Shown: positions 42,575 to 52,748, numbered from the stretch's first letter. The stretch: DNA of 64,000 nucleotides from Candidatus Methanoplasma termitum (GCF_000800805.1 NZ_CP010070.1:1116001-1180000); one strand, 5' to 3'. Program-made: numbers and translations. Notes: generated from the sequence alone by a model not told the origin.

Positions 42575-43989
42575 CCGAAATCAGCGTAAGCTCCTTCCGA
42601 AAATGGGTCACGGACAAGGATGAGATATCTGTTTCCATACCGTTCTTTTGCAAGACCACCTTACTGATAATAGTCCTTGGAATCATAATTAGGGTTGCAT
42701 TGGGATTTTTCATGACCCACAATTATGATATGTATCATTGGGGGGTGGTGATCCAAAACATCAACAGCGGCAATGGGCTGTATGAGATAACCGGATACTT
42801 CTACACTCCGCCTTGGGGATATTTACTGGGATTGGACTCGATCTTCCAGAACTTTATCGGATTGGCCACGACAGGTGGGATATTGACAGCGACATTCCCG
42901 CTGTCGGACACCATCGGACATTTCACTTCGGTTATAATCGATCCGTTCTTCAACCTTTCAGTTGAAATAATATTCATATTGAGCGACCTTGCCGCCGGAT
43001 ACCTTGTATTCTGGATAATACGTGATATTACTCGGGATCGCAGAAAAGCCGTCATCGGGTTCGCACTTTGGTTCTTGTGCCCCTTTTTGATCACTGCGGG
43101 CACTGTCAGCGAGATGTTCGACACGCTGACCGTGGTGATGACACTCCTTTCGATCATCTTTCTAAGAAAGGGACGTTATGTGGAATCGGGAGTGATGCTG
43201 TGTCTCGCCACACTTACAAAATTCTTCCCCGGGTTCTTCATTTTGGTAATCATTGCATATATTTGGTCCAAAGGCAAAGAGACAGGCACCTCAAAGAAAA
43301 ACGTACTGATGTTCCTCATCGGAGTTGTTGCTACAGCATTTGTAATATTATTGCCGCAAATACTTGACGGGACGCTCGCCGATTGTTTCCTGTTCATAAC
43401 TTCCAGAGTGAGCGAGGGCATCAGCACCGGAATGGTCGGGCGGTTGGGAGGATATGCTGCGCCGGTAGTTTATGTAATTACTATCGTTGTTTCGGCAATA
43501 TTCGCTTTGCGCATTATCAGGAATAGAACCATGGCAAATATGGATGGTCTTCTTTTCGACGCTTTGTTGGTGACCGCCGCTGTTATGTTCCTATACCCGC
43601 CCCAGCCGCATTACTTGCTTCTTCTTTTACCGTTCGTTATATTCGCAATGCTGTCGGATAGAAGATACAGGGCTCCGCTCATCCTGCTGATGATAGGAGC
43701 AACGACCGCCGCAGTGGCGGGAGGTCCGATGGATCTTTTGTCTATTGCGGGATTCACCGACCTATTCGGTCTTGACTCGATGGTGCATGCGGTCGAGGTC
43801 TATTCCTCTCCGTTATTCGGCATAGGAATAATATCGGGAATTAACTTGGTAGCGGGTGCGGGATATGTGCTGCAGTATATTTCGATCCTCTTTATTTTGT
43901 GGGTCAGGTTCGGTGAAGAAATAAAAAGAAGGATAATGAAAAAGAGTACTGCTGGCTCTGTGGATCGATCCTCTGACTCCGAGGATTGA
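42571..43989 (+). CDS. GT-C (GT87-like) membrane glycosyltransferase, copy 1
   Basis: The 472-residue protein has about eleven membrane helices. The first outer loop reads THNYDMYHWGVVIQNINSGNGLYEITGYFYTPPWGY (about residues 49-84); the Asp in this loop and the Y-x-P-P motif are typical of GT-C enzymes that use polyprenyl-phosphate mannose or glucose. Later: GFALWFLCPFLITAGTVSEMFDTLTVVMTLLS and FLYPPQPHYLLLLLPFVIF. It is translationally coupled to the exported partner protein and is followed by two relatives (44202 and 46721). Sugar and acceptor are unknown. Confidence 0.78.
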   Translation: MTEISVSSFRKWVTDKDEISVSIPFFCKTTLLIIVLGIIIRVALGFFMTHNYDMYHWGVVIQNINSGNGLYEITGYFYTPPWGYLLGLDSIFQNFIGLATTGGILTATFPLSDTIGHFTSVIIDPFFNLSVEIIFILSDLAAGYLVFWIIRDITRDRRKAVIGFALWFLCPFLITAGTVSEMFDTLTVVMTLLSIIFLRKGRYVESGVMLCLATLTKFFPGFFILVIIAYIWSKGKETGTSKKNVLMFLIGVVATAFVILLPQILDGTLADCFLFITSRVSEGISTGMVGRLGGYAAPVVYVITIVVSAIFALRIIRNRTMANMDGLLFDALLVTAAVMFLYPPQPHYLLLLLPFVIFAMLSDRRYRAPLILLMIGATTAAVAGGPMDLLSIAGFTDLFGLDSMVHAVEVYSSPLFGIGIISGINLVAGAGYVLQYISILFILWVRFGEEIKRRIMKKSTAGSVDRSSDSED

Positions 43990-44201
43990 GCCGACTCTTT
44001 CGGTGGCCCAAATAATATTTAATCAACTCATGCGTTAATAGAACAGCGGCAAATATATTGCGGAGACCTCTGAATGATATCAAAAACATCTCTCTTTCCT
44101 TCGATGAACATCCGCTTCGGATCGCCAAAGGAAAAGAGAACAACAAATTGCTCCCGCTCATATTTTGTCTCCAAAAAAATGCTGTTTGAGAAGGTGTCGC
44201 C

Positions 44202-45605
44202 TTGCTTCTGAGCCCGATTAGCTCTGAGATCTCGTCCCCTGAAACATTGCTGAGACATCCGATTTTCATTATTGCGGCCATTGGGATCGCAATAAGAATT
44301 ATACTTATCCCCTTGCTTCAATACGGATATGACATGGACTACTGGGCCGTGATCATAAGAAATATCGAGAGCGGCCAAGGACTGTATGGATTGGAGGGTT
44401 ACTATTACACGCCCGTTTGGGGCTATTTCCTTTCTTTTCAGTCGGTGATACAAGAGTTGTTCATGAACATCAACGTTATGGGACTGAGGGTGCCGGAAAC
44501 ATTCTCGATCGAAACACTGCCTTGGGGATTTACATCAAATGTCACGTCGGTAGCTTTTAACACCGCCATAAAAATACCATTCCTGATCAGTGATCTGATA
44601 GTTGGATATCTTGTATACTGGCTCATCAAAGATAGAACACAAGATATGAGAAAGGCAACTGTCGGGTTCGCCCTTTGGTTCCTTTGCCCGATCGTGATAA
44701 TGGTCACATCTGCCGCAGGTATGTTCGACACGTTCGCCGTCTTATTCACTTTGCTTTGCATAGTGATGGTAAGAAAGGACAAATTGTTCCTCGCAGGTGT
44801 CCTGCTGACATTTGCGATCCTGACAAAGTTCTTCCCGATCTACCTGCTCTTCATCCTACTGGCATATGTCTATGTAAAACACCGCGGAGAGGGCAGTCTG
44901 TCGCGGTCGCTCTTTAAGGCGGTTGCAGGCGCACTTGCGGCATTCTTTATCCTAATGCTGCCCCAGATATGGAATGGCGAGGTATCAGACAGCCTGTTGT
45001 TCCTTTCCTCGAGGATCAGCGAGGAGGGCGGGTCCATACTGATCAAAGGTGCAATGTTGTTGAATATCATCTGCCTGGCAGCAGCGATCCTATTTGGAAT
45101 TCTGCTTTCCAGAAAAAGCAAAGAAAAAGTGGACGATTACTTCTTTATTTATGCTTTGCCTCTTGTTCTGATGCCTTTCATAAGCCCGGGATTGCCTCAG
45201 TATCTGGTGCTGGCGATACCTTTCCTGGCATTTTTCATTGTCTGGAGGAATAAACATTATTTCTGGCCCTGGTTGCTTATTTCGATCGGAGGGTCGATGT
45301 TCATAATAGCCAGATATTGTGGCCTTTTGGTGTCAGCCGGCGCATTCACCGATCTTATTTCTTTGAATGATATCGTTTCCGCGATGATCACATTCAACAC
45401 TCCGTTATCGCATTGGTCCAGGCTGATAGACCTTTCTTACCAGATAGCTCATGCCGTAGAGTTAGGTGTGGTGCTGGGGTTGCTCTTTTTTGTGTTAGAA
45501 TGGTACAAAAAAGGCTGCCGCGGGGAGGATGTCTTCGGATCTGTCGGATTGGCATTCGTATTACGTTTACGACACAAGCTGTTAAGAACCATTGGGGGAA
45601 AGTAA
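44202..45605 (+). CDS. GT-C (GT87-like) membrane glycosyltransferase, copy 2
   Basis: The 467-residue protein has about eleven membrane helices and a close resemblance to the copy at 46721: QYGYDMDYWAVIIRNIESGQGLYGLEGYYYTPVWGY in the first loop is almost identical. It starts at TTG 44202 (LLLSPISSEI). This copy has no exported partner gene immediately upstream: about 210 bases without a supported gene precede it (43990-44201). It probably arose by duplication and loss of the partner gene. Confidence 0.78.
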   Translation: MLLSPISSEISSPETLLRHPIFIIAAIGIAIRIILIPLLQYGYDMDYWAVIIRNIESGQGLYGLEGYYYTPVWGYFLSFQSVIQELFMNINVMGLRVPETFSIETLPWGFTSNVTSVAFNTAIKIPFLISDLIVGYLVYWLIKDRTQDMRKATVGFALWFLCPIVIMVTSAAGMFDTFAVLFTLLCIVMVRKDKLFLAGVLLTFAILTKFFPIYLLFILLAYVYVKHRGEGSLSRSLFKAVAGALAAFFILMLPQIWNGEVSDSLLFLSSRISEEGGSILIKGAMLLNIICLAAAILFGILLSRKSKEKVDDYFFIYALPLVLMPFISPGLPQYLVLAIPFLAFFIVWRNKHYFWPWLLISIGGSMFIIARYCGLLVSAGAFTDLISLNDIVSAMITFNTPLSHWSRLIDLSYQIAHAVELGVVLGLLFFVLEWYKKGCRGEDVFGSVGLAFVLRLRHKLLRTIGGK

Positions 45606-45686
45606 CATGAACAGGATCGGTTTTTGCAATGGTTTAATAAACATCCTGCAATTGCATCCATGCGATCCGCTTTCGGAGGTGTTTGA

Positions 45687-46730
45687 ATGAAAATAGATAA
45701 ACTTGTCCTGCTGGCAGTGGTGATCTGCGCCATTGTGCTTGCCGGCGAGTTTATGGCATACGGCCCCAACGTACATAATTATGGGGCTGATGCAAACATA
45801 AACGGCGGCTCTGTTGATATCTCGATATCTTCTTCCGGCGCCGACACCTACTCAGCAATAGTGATGGATAATGGAGATCACCAGCCCATTACACAGCTTT
45901 ACATATACACGGACGACAGATATGAGGAGTTCTTCGGGGAAGCGAGTGATATGGTCCGCATGGCAAGGATAGACAGAAGCTATTCGATCGACCAGATCTG
46001 GAGGACGCTTTATGTTCGAGGATTTACTAACATTGAACTGCTGAACGATGAACAGCTGCTTAATGCATTAGGGGGGGATCTGAATACTCAGGACCAGAAG
46101 GGCTTGCTTATATTGTCCTATGCCTTACCTGAGGAGGTCTATTCCGGAAACGCCGAAGACCTTATCTTTAAGTGGATCGACCATGGAGGATACGTTTATT
46201 CAATGTCCTCGCCACTTGGGTTGTTCTATCATGGTAAAGAGGGATTGGTGGCGGTTGAAAACGGCCAAGAACTGTTCTTTGGGAAAGATTGCATGTACAC
46301 TGGGATGGCCTCTGACAGGCCGGATACCGGTGTTGCACACACTGTGATCGACGATGGAGGCTTGACTGCGGCACTTGGCTTAAAATGGAACAGGATACCG
46401 TTTGCGCTGGATGTCTCAGGTACCGATGGCGCACTGGCAATGGGGTTCTCTGAGGATGGGTACTCGACTGTATCCATGGTACCATTCGGCCACGGCATGA
46501 TCTGTGTTCTCGGAGGATTCTATGAGAGACAGCAGGTCGATGATATCGGGCAGATAATAGCCTCCGGCATGACCTGTTATTCGGAAATATTAGGGATAAT
46601 GAACGGAAACATTACCAGACAGACAATCCACCTTGATCAGGAGATCCCGAATGACAAAGATAATGTCTCCGTTTATGTTTCGATCGGCGGCAATTACCTT
46701 ACGTTCGGGAGACTGATCCAGTGCTCTTGA
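45687..46730 (+). CDS. Exported membrane-anchored protein, copy 2 of a repeated cassette
   Basis: The 347-residue protein is the paralogue of the one at 41522: an N-terminal hydrophobic anchor (residues 5-25: KLVLLAVVICAIVLAGEFMAYG), SGADTYSAIVMDNGDHQPITQLYIY, YSIDQIWRTLYVRGFTNIELLNDEQLLNALGG, GLLILSYALPEEVYSG, IFKWIDHGGYVYSMS and GHGMICVLGGFYERQQVDDIGQIIASGM occur at the same relative positions. Its stop overlaps the GTG of the following GT-C gene by ten bases. Confidence 0.7.
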   Translation: MKIDKLVLLAVVICAIVLAGEFMAYGPNVHNYGADANINGGSVDISISSSGADTYSAIVMDNGDHQPITQLYIYTDDRYEEFFGEASDMVRMARIDRSYSIDQIWRTLYVRGFTNIELLNDEQLLNALGGDLNTQDQKGLLILSYALPEEVYSGNAEDLIFKWIDHGGYVYSMSSPLGLFYHGKEGLVAVENGQELFFGKDCMYTGMASDRPDTGVAHTVIDDGGLTAALGLKWNRIPFALDVSGTDGALAMGFSEDGYSTVSMVPFGHGMICVLGGFYERQQVDDIGQIIASGMTCYSEILGIMNGNITRQTIHLDQEIPNDKDNVSVYVSIGGNYLTFGRLIQCS

Positions 46731-48121
46731 ACAGCATGAGTTCCCCGGTGGTCTCTTTGAGAACGCTGTTGATGCATCCCATCTTTTTCATTGCGGTGGT
46801 TGGGATTGCGATCAGGCTTATCATATCCCCATTCGTGGCCGTCGGATACGACATTGATTATTGGGCGGTGATAATAAGGAACATTGAAAGCGGCCAGGGA
46901 CTGTATGGATTGGAGGGATACTATTACACTCCCGTCTGGGGGTACAGCCTTTCCTTCCAATCGATGTTCCATGAACTGTTCCTGAATATCAATGTTATGG
47001 GGCAAAAGGTACCGGAGTTTTTCCAAGCGGAATTTTATTCGGAATGGTGGACGGCCAATGTGACCTCCACATCATTCAACTTCTTTCTGAAGATACCATT
47101 CGTGATCAGCGACATCATAGTCGGATATCTGATATACTGGCTCATAAAGGATAAGACCCAGGACACAAAAAAAGCAACTATCGGCTTTACACTTTGGTTC
47201 CTTTGTCCGTTGATAATCATCGCGACCTCTGTCTCTGGTATGTTTGACACTTTTTCTATACTCTTTGCGCTTCTCTGCGTTGTGATGGTAAGAAAGGACA
47301 AACTCTTCCTTGCGGGGATCTTGTTCTCTTTCGCAGTGTTAACGAAGTTCTTCCCCGCCTATTTCATCTTCATCATACTTGCTTACATTTTAGTGGCCCA
47401 CCGCACTGACGGCAAGGCGTTCAGTTCCATACTGAAAGCTGTGGCCGGCGCTATCATCGCGTTCTTTGTGTTGATGGCCCCTCAGATAATTAACGGAGAG
47501 ATGGGAGAAAGCCTTCTGTTCATCACATCGAGGGCAACGTCTGGCAGCGCCTCAACATCGATCTTAGATGTGATCACCAACGGGGCAGTCGTCGTTTTCC
47601 TGCTGGGCATCGTTGTAGCGGCGGTCATGGGATATTTGCTGACAAAGAAGAGCAAAGAGGAACTGGACGATTCATTCTTCAAATATGCACTATTCATTGC
47701 TGCATTCCTGTTCCTGTACCCTCCGCTCCCGCAATACCTTGTTTTCCTCTTGCCTTTCTTGGTGATCTACATTTCCATCCGGAACGGTAAATTCAAGTGG
47801 GCATGGCTGTTGATATCGATCGGGGGTTCTTTGTTCATCCTTGCGGCAAATTTCTCCATTTTGATGCCTGCGGGAGCGTTCACCGAGCTAACCTCCTCCG
47901 GCCACATAATGTCATTGATCGACTGGTTCCAACAACCGATAATCATGAGCTATTCCGCGACAAACCTGCTGCTATACGTTTCGGGAGTGATACAGTACCT
48001 CGGCATATTGGCCATAATGGGATTGCTCGGAATAGAATGGTACATCGATTTCCGTAAATCGGACGTTAAAATATGGGCATATATGCAGATGCGTTTTTCG
48101 TTAAAAAGGTCAAAGACCTGA
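46721..48121 (+). CDS. GT-C (GT87-like) membrane glycosyltransferase, copy 3
   Basis: The 466-residue protein starts at GTG 46721 inside the end of its partner gene. First outer loop AVGYDIDYWAVIIRNIESGQGLYGLEGYYYTPVWGY, then WLIKDKTQDTKKATIGFTLWFLCP and FLYPPLPQYLVFLLPFLVIY are the same as in copy 2 with few changes. Together with copy 2 it is a recent duplicate; copy 1 is more distant. Confidence 0.78.
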   Translation: MLLNSMSSPVVSLRTLLMHPIFFIAVVGIAIRLIISPFVAVGYDIDYWAVIIRNIESGQGLYGLEGYYYTPVWGYSLSFQSMFHELFLNINVMGQKVPEFFQAEFYSEWWTANVTSTSFNFFLKIPFVISDIIVGYLIYWLIKDKTQDTKKATIGFTLWFLCPLIIIATSVSGMFDTFSILFALLCVVMVRKDKLFLAGILFSFAVLTKFFPAYFIFIILAYILVAHRTDGKAFSSILKAVAGAIIAFFVLMAPQIINGEMGESLLFITSRATSGSASTSILDVITNGAVVVFLLGIVVAAVMGYLLTKKSKEELDDSFFKYALFIAAFLFLYPPLPQYLVFLLPFLVIYISIRNGKFKWAWLLISIGGSLFILAANFSILMPAGAFTELTSSGHIMSLIDWFQQPIIMSYSATNLLLYVSGVIQYLGILAIMGLLGIEWYIDFRKSDVKIWAYMQMRFSLKRSKT

Positions 48122-48133
48122 TCGGATGCCGGA

Positions 48134-49006
48134 TCATGTTCGGATGACCATTTTTGCAACATTTGAACCGACCTGTGTACCTATCTCGGCCGCCACAGGA
48201 GTACATTTTGCTTTCAGAAGAAACGCTGTCGGCTGGAGTCTTTCTTCCCCCAATGATTCGAAGTTGGCCATACCTTTGGCGATGATCATGCTGGCTGCTT
48301 CCAGCTCTTTTTTCGTTTCACCACCGATCTTCCTCATATCCACTCCGATCGCGAACGCACCGGTTGTGAGCAGTCTGTCCAATTGATCCTCCAGCCCTAT
48401 GCGCTGCGCGTCTTCCAGCGTGACGTCGTTCAGGATCGGTTCTCCTCTTACAACACCCACGACCCTGCACCCCATCGCCCTTATCTGCTGTATCAGGGGA
48501 ATGTCGAACACTGTCTCTCCGCAGTTATCAAAAATGTATACAACGGTCCCTTTTGAATTGATGATCTCTTTCATCATTCCGGTGTCATCGATCGCAAGCT
48601 CCATTTTCAGCAAAGATTCGAAAACGCTGTCAAATTCTTCGGGGCTTTCGATCGCAATGCCGGCTCCGAAGTCCATTATATTTCCCAGTATCGCTACTTT
48701 TACAGCCGCTTTGAATATGTCGTCAGAGTTTTGTATGTATTCCCTAACTCGGCTATCATACTTCATTGCGGCAATATCCGCCCTTACCTTAAGGTCACGA
48801 TACGGATCACTCACGCCTAACGCATCGTACGAGCTCCTATGTACCAGCGTCGCTAATCTCGCGGAGTTCGGTTCGACCGATATCGTCTCGGCAAATTTTT
48901 TCAATGCGGCCTCGCAAGATGCTTCCTCTTTTCCGTTATTAGGGAGTCTTGACTGAAAAAGGACCCTTCCCATTAGGCACGGAATGCACTCAGGCGCATG
49001 TTTCAT
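48134..49006 (-). CDS. DUF89 / ARMT1-type metal-dependent phosphatase
   Basis: The 290-residue protein starts MKHAPECIPCLMGRVLFQ and has the DUF89 motif YIFDNCGETVFDIPLIQQI (Asp-Asn metal site, about residues 155-173) and CTPVAAEIGTQVGSNVAKM at the end. DUF89 enzymes hydrolyse damaged or reactive sugar and cofactor phosphates. In a region rich in sugar-phosphate enzymes this damage-control role fits. I start at 49006; the upstream in-frame extension to 49114 contains no family residues. Confidence 0.85.
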   Translation of the reverse strand: MKHAPECIPCLMGRVLFQSRLPNNGKEEASCEAALKKFAETISVEPNSARLATLVHRSSYDALGVSDPYRDLKVRADIAAMKYDSRVREYIQNSDDIFKAAVKVAILGNIMDFGAGIAIESPEEFDSVFESLLKMELAIDDTGMMKEIINSKGTVVYIFDNCGETVFDIPLIQQIRAMGCRVVGVVRGEPILNDVTLEDAQRIGLEDQLDRLLTTGAFAIGVDMRKIGGETKKELEAASMIIAKGMANFESLGEERLQPTAFLLKAKCTPVAAEIGTQVGSNVAKMVIRT

Positions 49007-49137
49007 ACTACATCTAACGTTAGGGAAAGAGATAATTGTTTTGTCCTTATACATTGAACAAATACAAGCGCTTATCTGAAGAGATATATTGTCGTTAAAT
49101 ACAAGCAGCCCCATAGATTACTGCCGGAGGAAGAGAA

Positions 49138-50112
49138 GTGATCGTCACCAGGACCCCTTTAAGGATCAGTTTTTGCGGTGGGGGAAGTGACCTACCCTCT
49201 TTCTACAAAAGGCACGGGGGGCATGTGGTCAGCACCACTGTCGACAAATACGTGTACCTTTCATTAGAGCGGTCCTTCAACCCGATTGCCACTTCACTCA
49301 AGTATTCAACGGTGGAGAAAGTCGACTCCGTTGATGAGATAAAACACCCGATCTTCAGAGAATGCCTGAAAATGCACAACGTGCAGGGAGTTGAGATAAA
49401 CAGCACGGCGGATATACCAAGCGGAACCGGCATGGGTTCATCCAGTTCATTCACCGTCGGTCTGATAAATTTACTGAGAGCCTACAACGGCAACTTCTCT
49501 GATAGAAGATTTCTTGCAGAAAGCGCCTGCGAGATGGAGATAGATATCCTTCACGAGCCGATAGGAAAACAGGATCAGTACGCCGCTGCATATGGTGGAC
49601 TGAATTACTATCATTTCAAAAAGGACCACAGTGTAGAAGTGGAACATCTGGCTCTGTCAAAAGAGCTCAAGGACACCCTTAACAAAAGACTTGTTCTTTT
49701 TTACATCGGCGGCGATCGGAGTGCATCGACCATCCTGAAAGAACAGAGTGAAAGTGACGAGAGAAAGGATGAGGCAACAAAAAAATTGTGCTCCCTTGCG
49801 ATAAAACTGAAAGACGATCTGAAGTCGGGAGATATCGACTCGCTGGGAAAACTTCTTGATGAGAGTTGGAAGCTGAAAAGGGAGATCACATCACGCATCT
49901 CTAACAACAAGATAGACGAAATATACGATCTGGGCTTATCAAACGGAGCAGTTGGAGGAAAGCTCCTTGGAGCCGGCGGCGCAGGATTCATGCTTTTCTA
50001 TGCTCATGAGGAAGATCAGACCGGTCTGAAGGCCGCCCTGAGCCGATGCAGAGACATTCCGTTTCGTATGGAGTGCGAAGGCTCTAAAGTCGTGTTCAAC
50101 GATCAGCACTGA
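49138..50112 (+). CDS. GHMP kinase, second heptose-7-phosphate-kinase-like copy
   Basis: The 324-residue protein starts at GTG with IVTRTPLRISFCGGGSDLPSFYKRHGGHVVSTTVDKYVYLSL, then STADIPSGTGMGSSSSFTVGL (ATP loop, about residues 88-108), EPIGKQDQYAAAYGGLNYYHF and KLLGAGGAGFMLFY. It belongs to the same branch as the kinase at 36767 but is clearly distinct. The end overlaps the convergent epimerase by 17 bases. Confidence 0.85.
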   Translation: MIVTRTPLRISFCGGGSDLPSFYKRHGGHVVSTTVDKYVYLSLERSFNPIATSLKYSTVEKVDSVDEIKHPIFRECLKMHNVQGVEINSTADIPSGTGMGSSSSFTVGLINLLRAYNGNFSDRRFLAESACEMEIDILHEPIGKQDQYAAAYGGLNYYHFKKDHSVEVEHLALSKELKDTLNKRLVLFYIGGDRSASTILKEQSESDERKDEATKKLCSLAIKLKDDLKSGDIDSLGKLLDESWKLKREITSRISNNKIDEIYDLGLSNGAVGGKLLGAGGAGFMLFYAHEEDQTGLKAALSRCRDIPFRMECEGSKVVFNDQH

Positions 50113-51046
50113 TGTTGATGTCCTCAAGGGTCTTTCTTACTGATCCGGATGAATCATAATTGTACTTCCAACCCTTCTTTTCAGCCTTCTTGACATCATA
50201 ATCAAATGTGGGCACATCTCCCTTCCAACCGCAGTCCCCCCCTGTGTACTCGTATCTCACATCGGAAAGCCCCATCCTCTCACAGACCATGTTTGCGATC
50301 TCATTCACCGTTGTGAAAGAATTAGTTGAAATATTATACAAATTGTATCCCTTTTCGATCTTTGAAGAAAAGTCTGCGATACCGTCGGCAAGATCTTTGA
50401 CATACACATACTGCTTAGACTGTTTTCCGTTCCCCAGGATCTCTAACTTTTTAGGGTTCGCCTTCAACTTTTTTATGAAATCGAATATCACACCATGTGT
50501 AAGTCTGGGTCCAACCACATTGGGGAACCTGAACACCAAAGAATCAATGTCATTCATATAAGAGTAGGAGGATATCATTGCCTCCGAAGCAAGCTTTGCG
50601 GCCCCGTAGAACGATATCGGCTGCAGACCTCCCGTCTCTTCATTCAGCTTGCCTTTGATATCGCCATAGACCGCGGACGTTGACGAAAAGAAGAATTTTC
50701 TGATGCCGTTGACCCTTGCCGCCTCCAACATCGATACTGTCGTAAGGAATGTGTCATTGAGGTCGATACTCGGGTCTCTGCCACCTTTTTGGATATCCGA
50801 GTTTGCGGCGAGGTGGAAAATCATGTCCGCACCCTCGGTCAATTTGTTGACGGATGACTGATATTTCATATTGTTCTCAACATAAACGAATCTCTTCTCA
50901 GAGACCAGATGTTTTATGTTGGACGCATTTTGCGCCGGGATCCTGTCTGTCGCCACAACATCCCACCCTCTTTTCAAAAGAGAATCGGCGAGATGGCTTC
51001 CGATAAAACCTGCACCGCCCGAAATCACCGCTTTTCCGCTGGTCAT
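50096..51046 (-). CDS. NAD-dependent sugar epimerase/dehydratase
   Basis: The 316-residue extended SDR has the Rossmann motif GGAGFIGSHL (residues 9-18), DMIFHLAANSDIQKGG, the active site SSTSAVYGD with YGAAK (Tyr and Lys, about residues 151-155), FRFPNVVGPR and a C-terminal sugar-binding part. It modifies a nucleotide-activated sugar; substrate unknown. Last gene of a three-gene minus-strand group with GT2 and a phosphosugar isomerase. Confidence 0.88.
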   Translation of the reverse strand: MTSGKAVISGGAGFIGSHLADSLLKRGWDVVATDRIPAQNASNIKHLVSEKRFVYVENNMKYQSSVNKLTEGADMIFHLAANSDIQKGGRDPSIDLNDTFLTTVSMLEAARVNGIRKFFFSSTSAVYGDIKGKLNEETGGLQPISFYGAAKLASEAMISSYSYMNDIDSLVFRFPNVVGPRLTHGVIFDFIKKLKANPKKLEILGNGKQSKQYVYVKDLADGIADFSSKIEKGYNLYNISTNSFTTVNEIANMVCERMGLSDVRYEYTGGDCGWKGDVPTFDYDVKKAEKKGWKYNYDSSGSVRKTLEDINISADR

Positions 51047-51101
51047 TATCGGTTACAGAAAAGCGGGGGATTTAATGTTATCGCCATTGCCGCTCCCGCC
51101 A

Positions 51102-52106
51102 TTATGCTTTTTTAGGTTTTCTGAAACATTTATTGTCTTTGTAGTATATTTTACGAAGATAATATTCAACAAAAGAGTAGTACAGCGAAGGGGCGACCTT
51201 GAACAATACCACTTCCGGAGAAACAGAGTTGTGAAGATTCGCATTCAACATTGTTCTGCAATCCTCACTCCTTGCATATTCCATAAAACTCGCTTTATCC
51301 ATATGGACCGCTGACCTTATTCGGATCAGTGCGGACCTTTTTTTGAAGACCCCGATGATATCTTCATCGCCGGAGAACAGCTCCTCTAATTTTGCGTATC
51401 TGTCTATCTCTGCTTTACCGCGTATGTTCCTGTTCTTATCGGTATTGCAGATGGAACCCTCATTCTGGATGTATAGGTAGAGGGGTTTTTCGCAGAAACA
51501 TATTTTTTCAGACTTGTTGACAAGATTATACGTATGCCAAACGTCTTCGGCATAACCGAACGAGAACTCGATCCCATTGTCGGTAAGGAGTTTTTTTCTA
51601 ATGATCTTTGACCATGCCGTGACCGGAAGTTCGAGATGAAGAAGCGCCGCTATCGCTTCATTCCTGCTCATCTCATCGATCCCGAATTCTCCGGAAGGGG
51701 GTTTAACATCTGCGGATCGAGTTCTTATGAAATTGAACATGACAACGTCCGCATTCTTTTCCGCCATTATCCGGACTGTTTCGCTTAGAAGTTCAGGTAC
51801 TGCCACATCGTCAACATCAAAGAACCATACTATCTCGCCTTCTGATGCTTGGAGGCCTTCGTTCCTGGCACCCCCCAGTTTTGTATCTCCCTGCTGAACG
51901 ATCACTTTGACATCAGACAACCTGCCCTTCTCTTCTTCCATTATCTTGAGAGAATCGTCGCTGGTCTTCTTGTCGACGACAAATATCGTTTCAAAATTAT
52001 CATAGGTCTGTTTTGACAGAACGTCAAATGCACTGCGTATGTGTGCGGCACCGTTAAAGACGGGTATTATTACGCTTACTTTCTCAGAGGCTTTCAATGC
52101 TTCCAA
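51102..52106 (-). CDS. GT2 glycosyltransferase
   Basis: The 334-residue protein has the GT-A fold: VSVIIPVFNGAAHIRSAFDVLSKQTYDNFETIFVVDKKTSDDSLKIM (residues 10-56) and GEIVWFFDVDDVAVPELL with the DVDD metal motif (about 94-97). The C-terminal third has no known domain and no membrane helix. It probably adds a sugar to a surface polysaccharide repeat in the cytosol. Confidence 0.87.
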   Translation of the reverse strand: MEALKASEKVSVIIPVFNGAAHIRSAFDVLSKQTYDNFETIFVVDKKTSDDSLKIMEEEKGRLSDVKVIVQQGDTKLGGARNEGLQASEGEIVWFFDVDDVAVPELLSETVRIMAEKNADVVMFNFIRTRSADVKPPSGEFGIDEMSRNEAIAALLHLELPVTAWSKIIRKKLLTDNGIEFSFGYAEDVWHTYNLVNKSEKICFCEKPLYLYIQNEGSICNTDKNRNIRGKAEIDRYAKLEELFSGDEDIIGVFKKRSALIRIRSAVHMDKASFMEYARSEDCRTMLNANLHNSVSPEVVLFKVAPSLYYSFVEYYLRKIYYKDNKCFRKPKKA

Positions 52107-52157
52107 AGTATATGCGACGGATTTAAAATTGTAACGCAGGCTGTTTTGGGATTTCCT

Positions 52158-52748
52158 TCAACACATGGTAACGCCGAGTCTTTTGGCAACCGCTCTGGCG
52201 ATCAGATGCAGGAATATCATGTGTGCATCCTCTGCCTTCTGCATGTCTTCCAACGGGAAGTGGATGTTTATATCCGCCTTCTTGTAAAGCTTGCCGCCGT
52301 CATAGCCTGTGAACCCTATTACTTTGCAGCCGATGTTTTTTGCATAATCGGCTGCTCTGATGATATTCTCAGAGTTCCCGCTCCCTGAAATAAGGATCAG
52401 GATGTCACCTTTTTTCATCCTTCCCATTAGGTATCGGACAAATATCTCCCCATATTCTACATCATTTGCAATGGCGGTAAGCATGGGGATACTGTCGCTC
52501 AGACAAATCATCTCGAACTTTTTATCAAGTGTAGACGATATCCCTTTATTAAAGTCACAGACAATGTGCGAAGCGGTGGCGGAACTTCCGCCGTTGCCGG
52601 CTGTGAATATTTTGGAACCTCTGCCATGTGCTTCGATCAGCGCCTCTATCGCGGCATCGACCCCACTGAGATCCACCTTCCCTATGGTCGATGTCAGTTC
52701 GCTGAGATATTCTTTTGCAAACGAAGCGTTGTCTGCACTACCTTTCAT
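52158..52748 (-). CDS. SIS-domain phosphosugar isomerase (GmhA-like)
   Basis: The 196-residue protein has IFTAGNGGSSATASHIVCDFNKGIS (about residues 49-73), AIANDVEYGEIFVRYLMGRMKKGDILILISGSGNSENIIRAADYAK and AEDAHMIFLHLIARAVAKRL. These are the SIS phosphate-binding motifs of the GmhA/DiaA group. The chain is stand-alone, in contrast to the fused copy at 37773, and is the first gene of the minus-strand trio. Confidence 0.85.
   Translation of the reverse strand: MKGSADNASFAKEYLSELTSTIGKVDLSGVDAAIEALIEAHGRGSKIFTAGNGGSSATASHIVCDFNKGISSTLDKKFEMICLSDSIPMLTAIANDVEYGEIFVRYLMGRMKKGDILILISGSGNSENIIRAADYAKNIGCKVIGFTGYDGGKLYKKADINIHFPLEDMQKAEDAHMIFLHLIARAVAKRLGVTMC

Noticed and set aside
43990-44201. Possible remnant of a third exported-protein gene before the second GT-C gene
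   Set aside because: I looked for the anchor or LSGALP/CVLGG-like blocks in this 210-base gap and found none; it is too short for more than a fragment.
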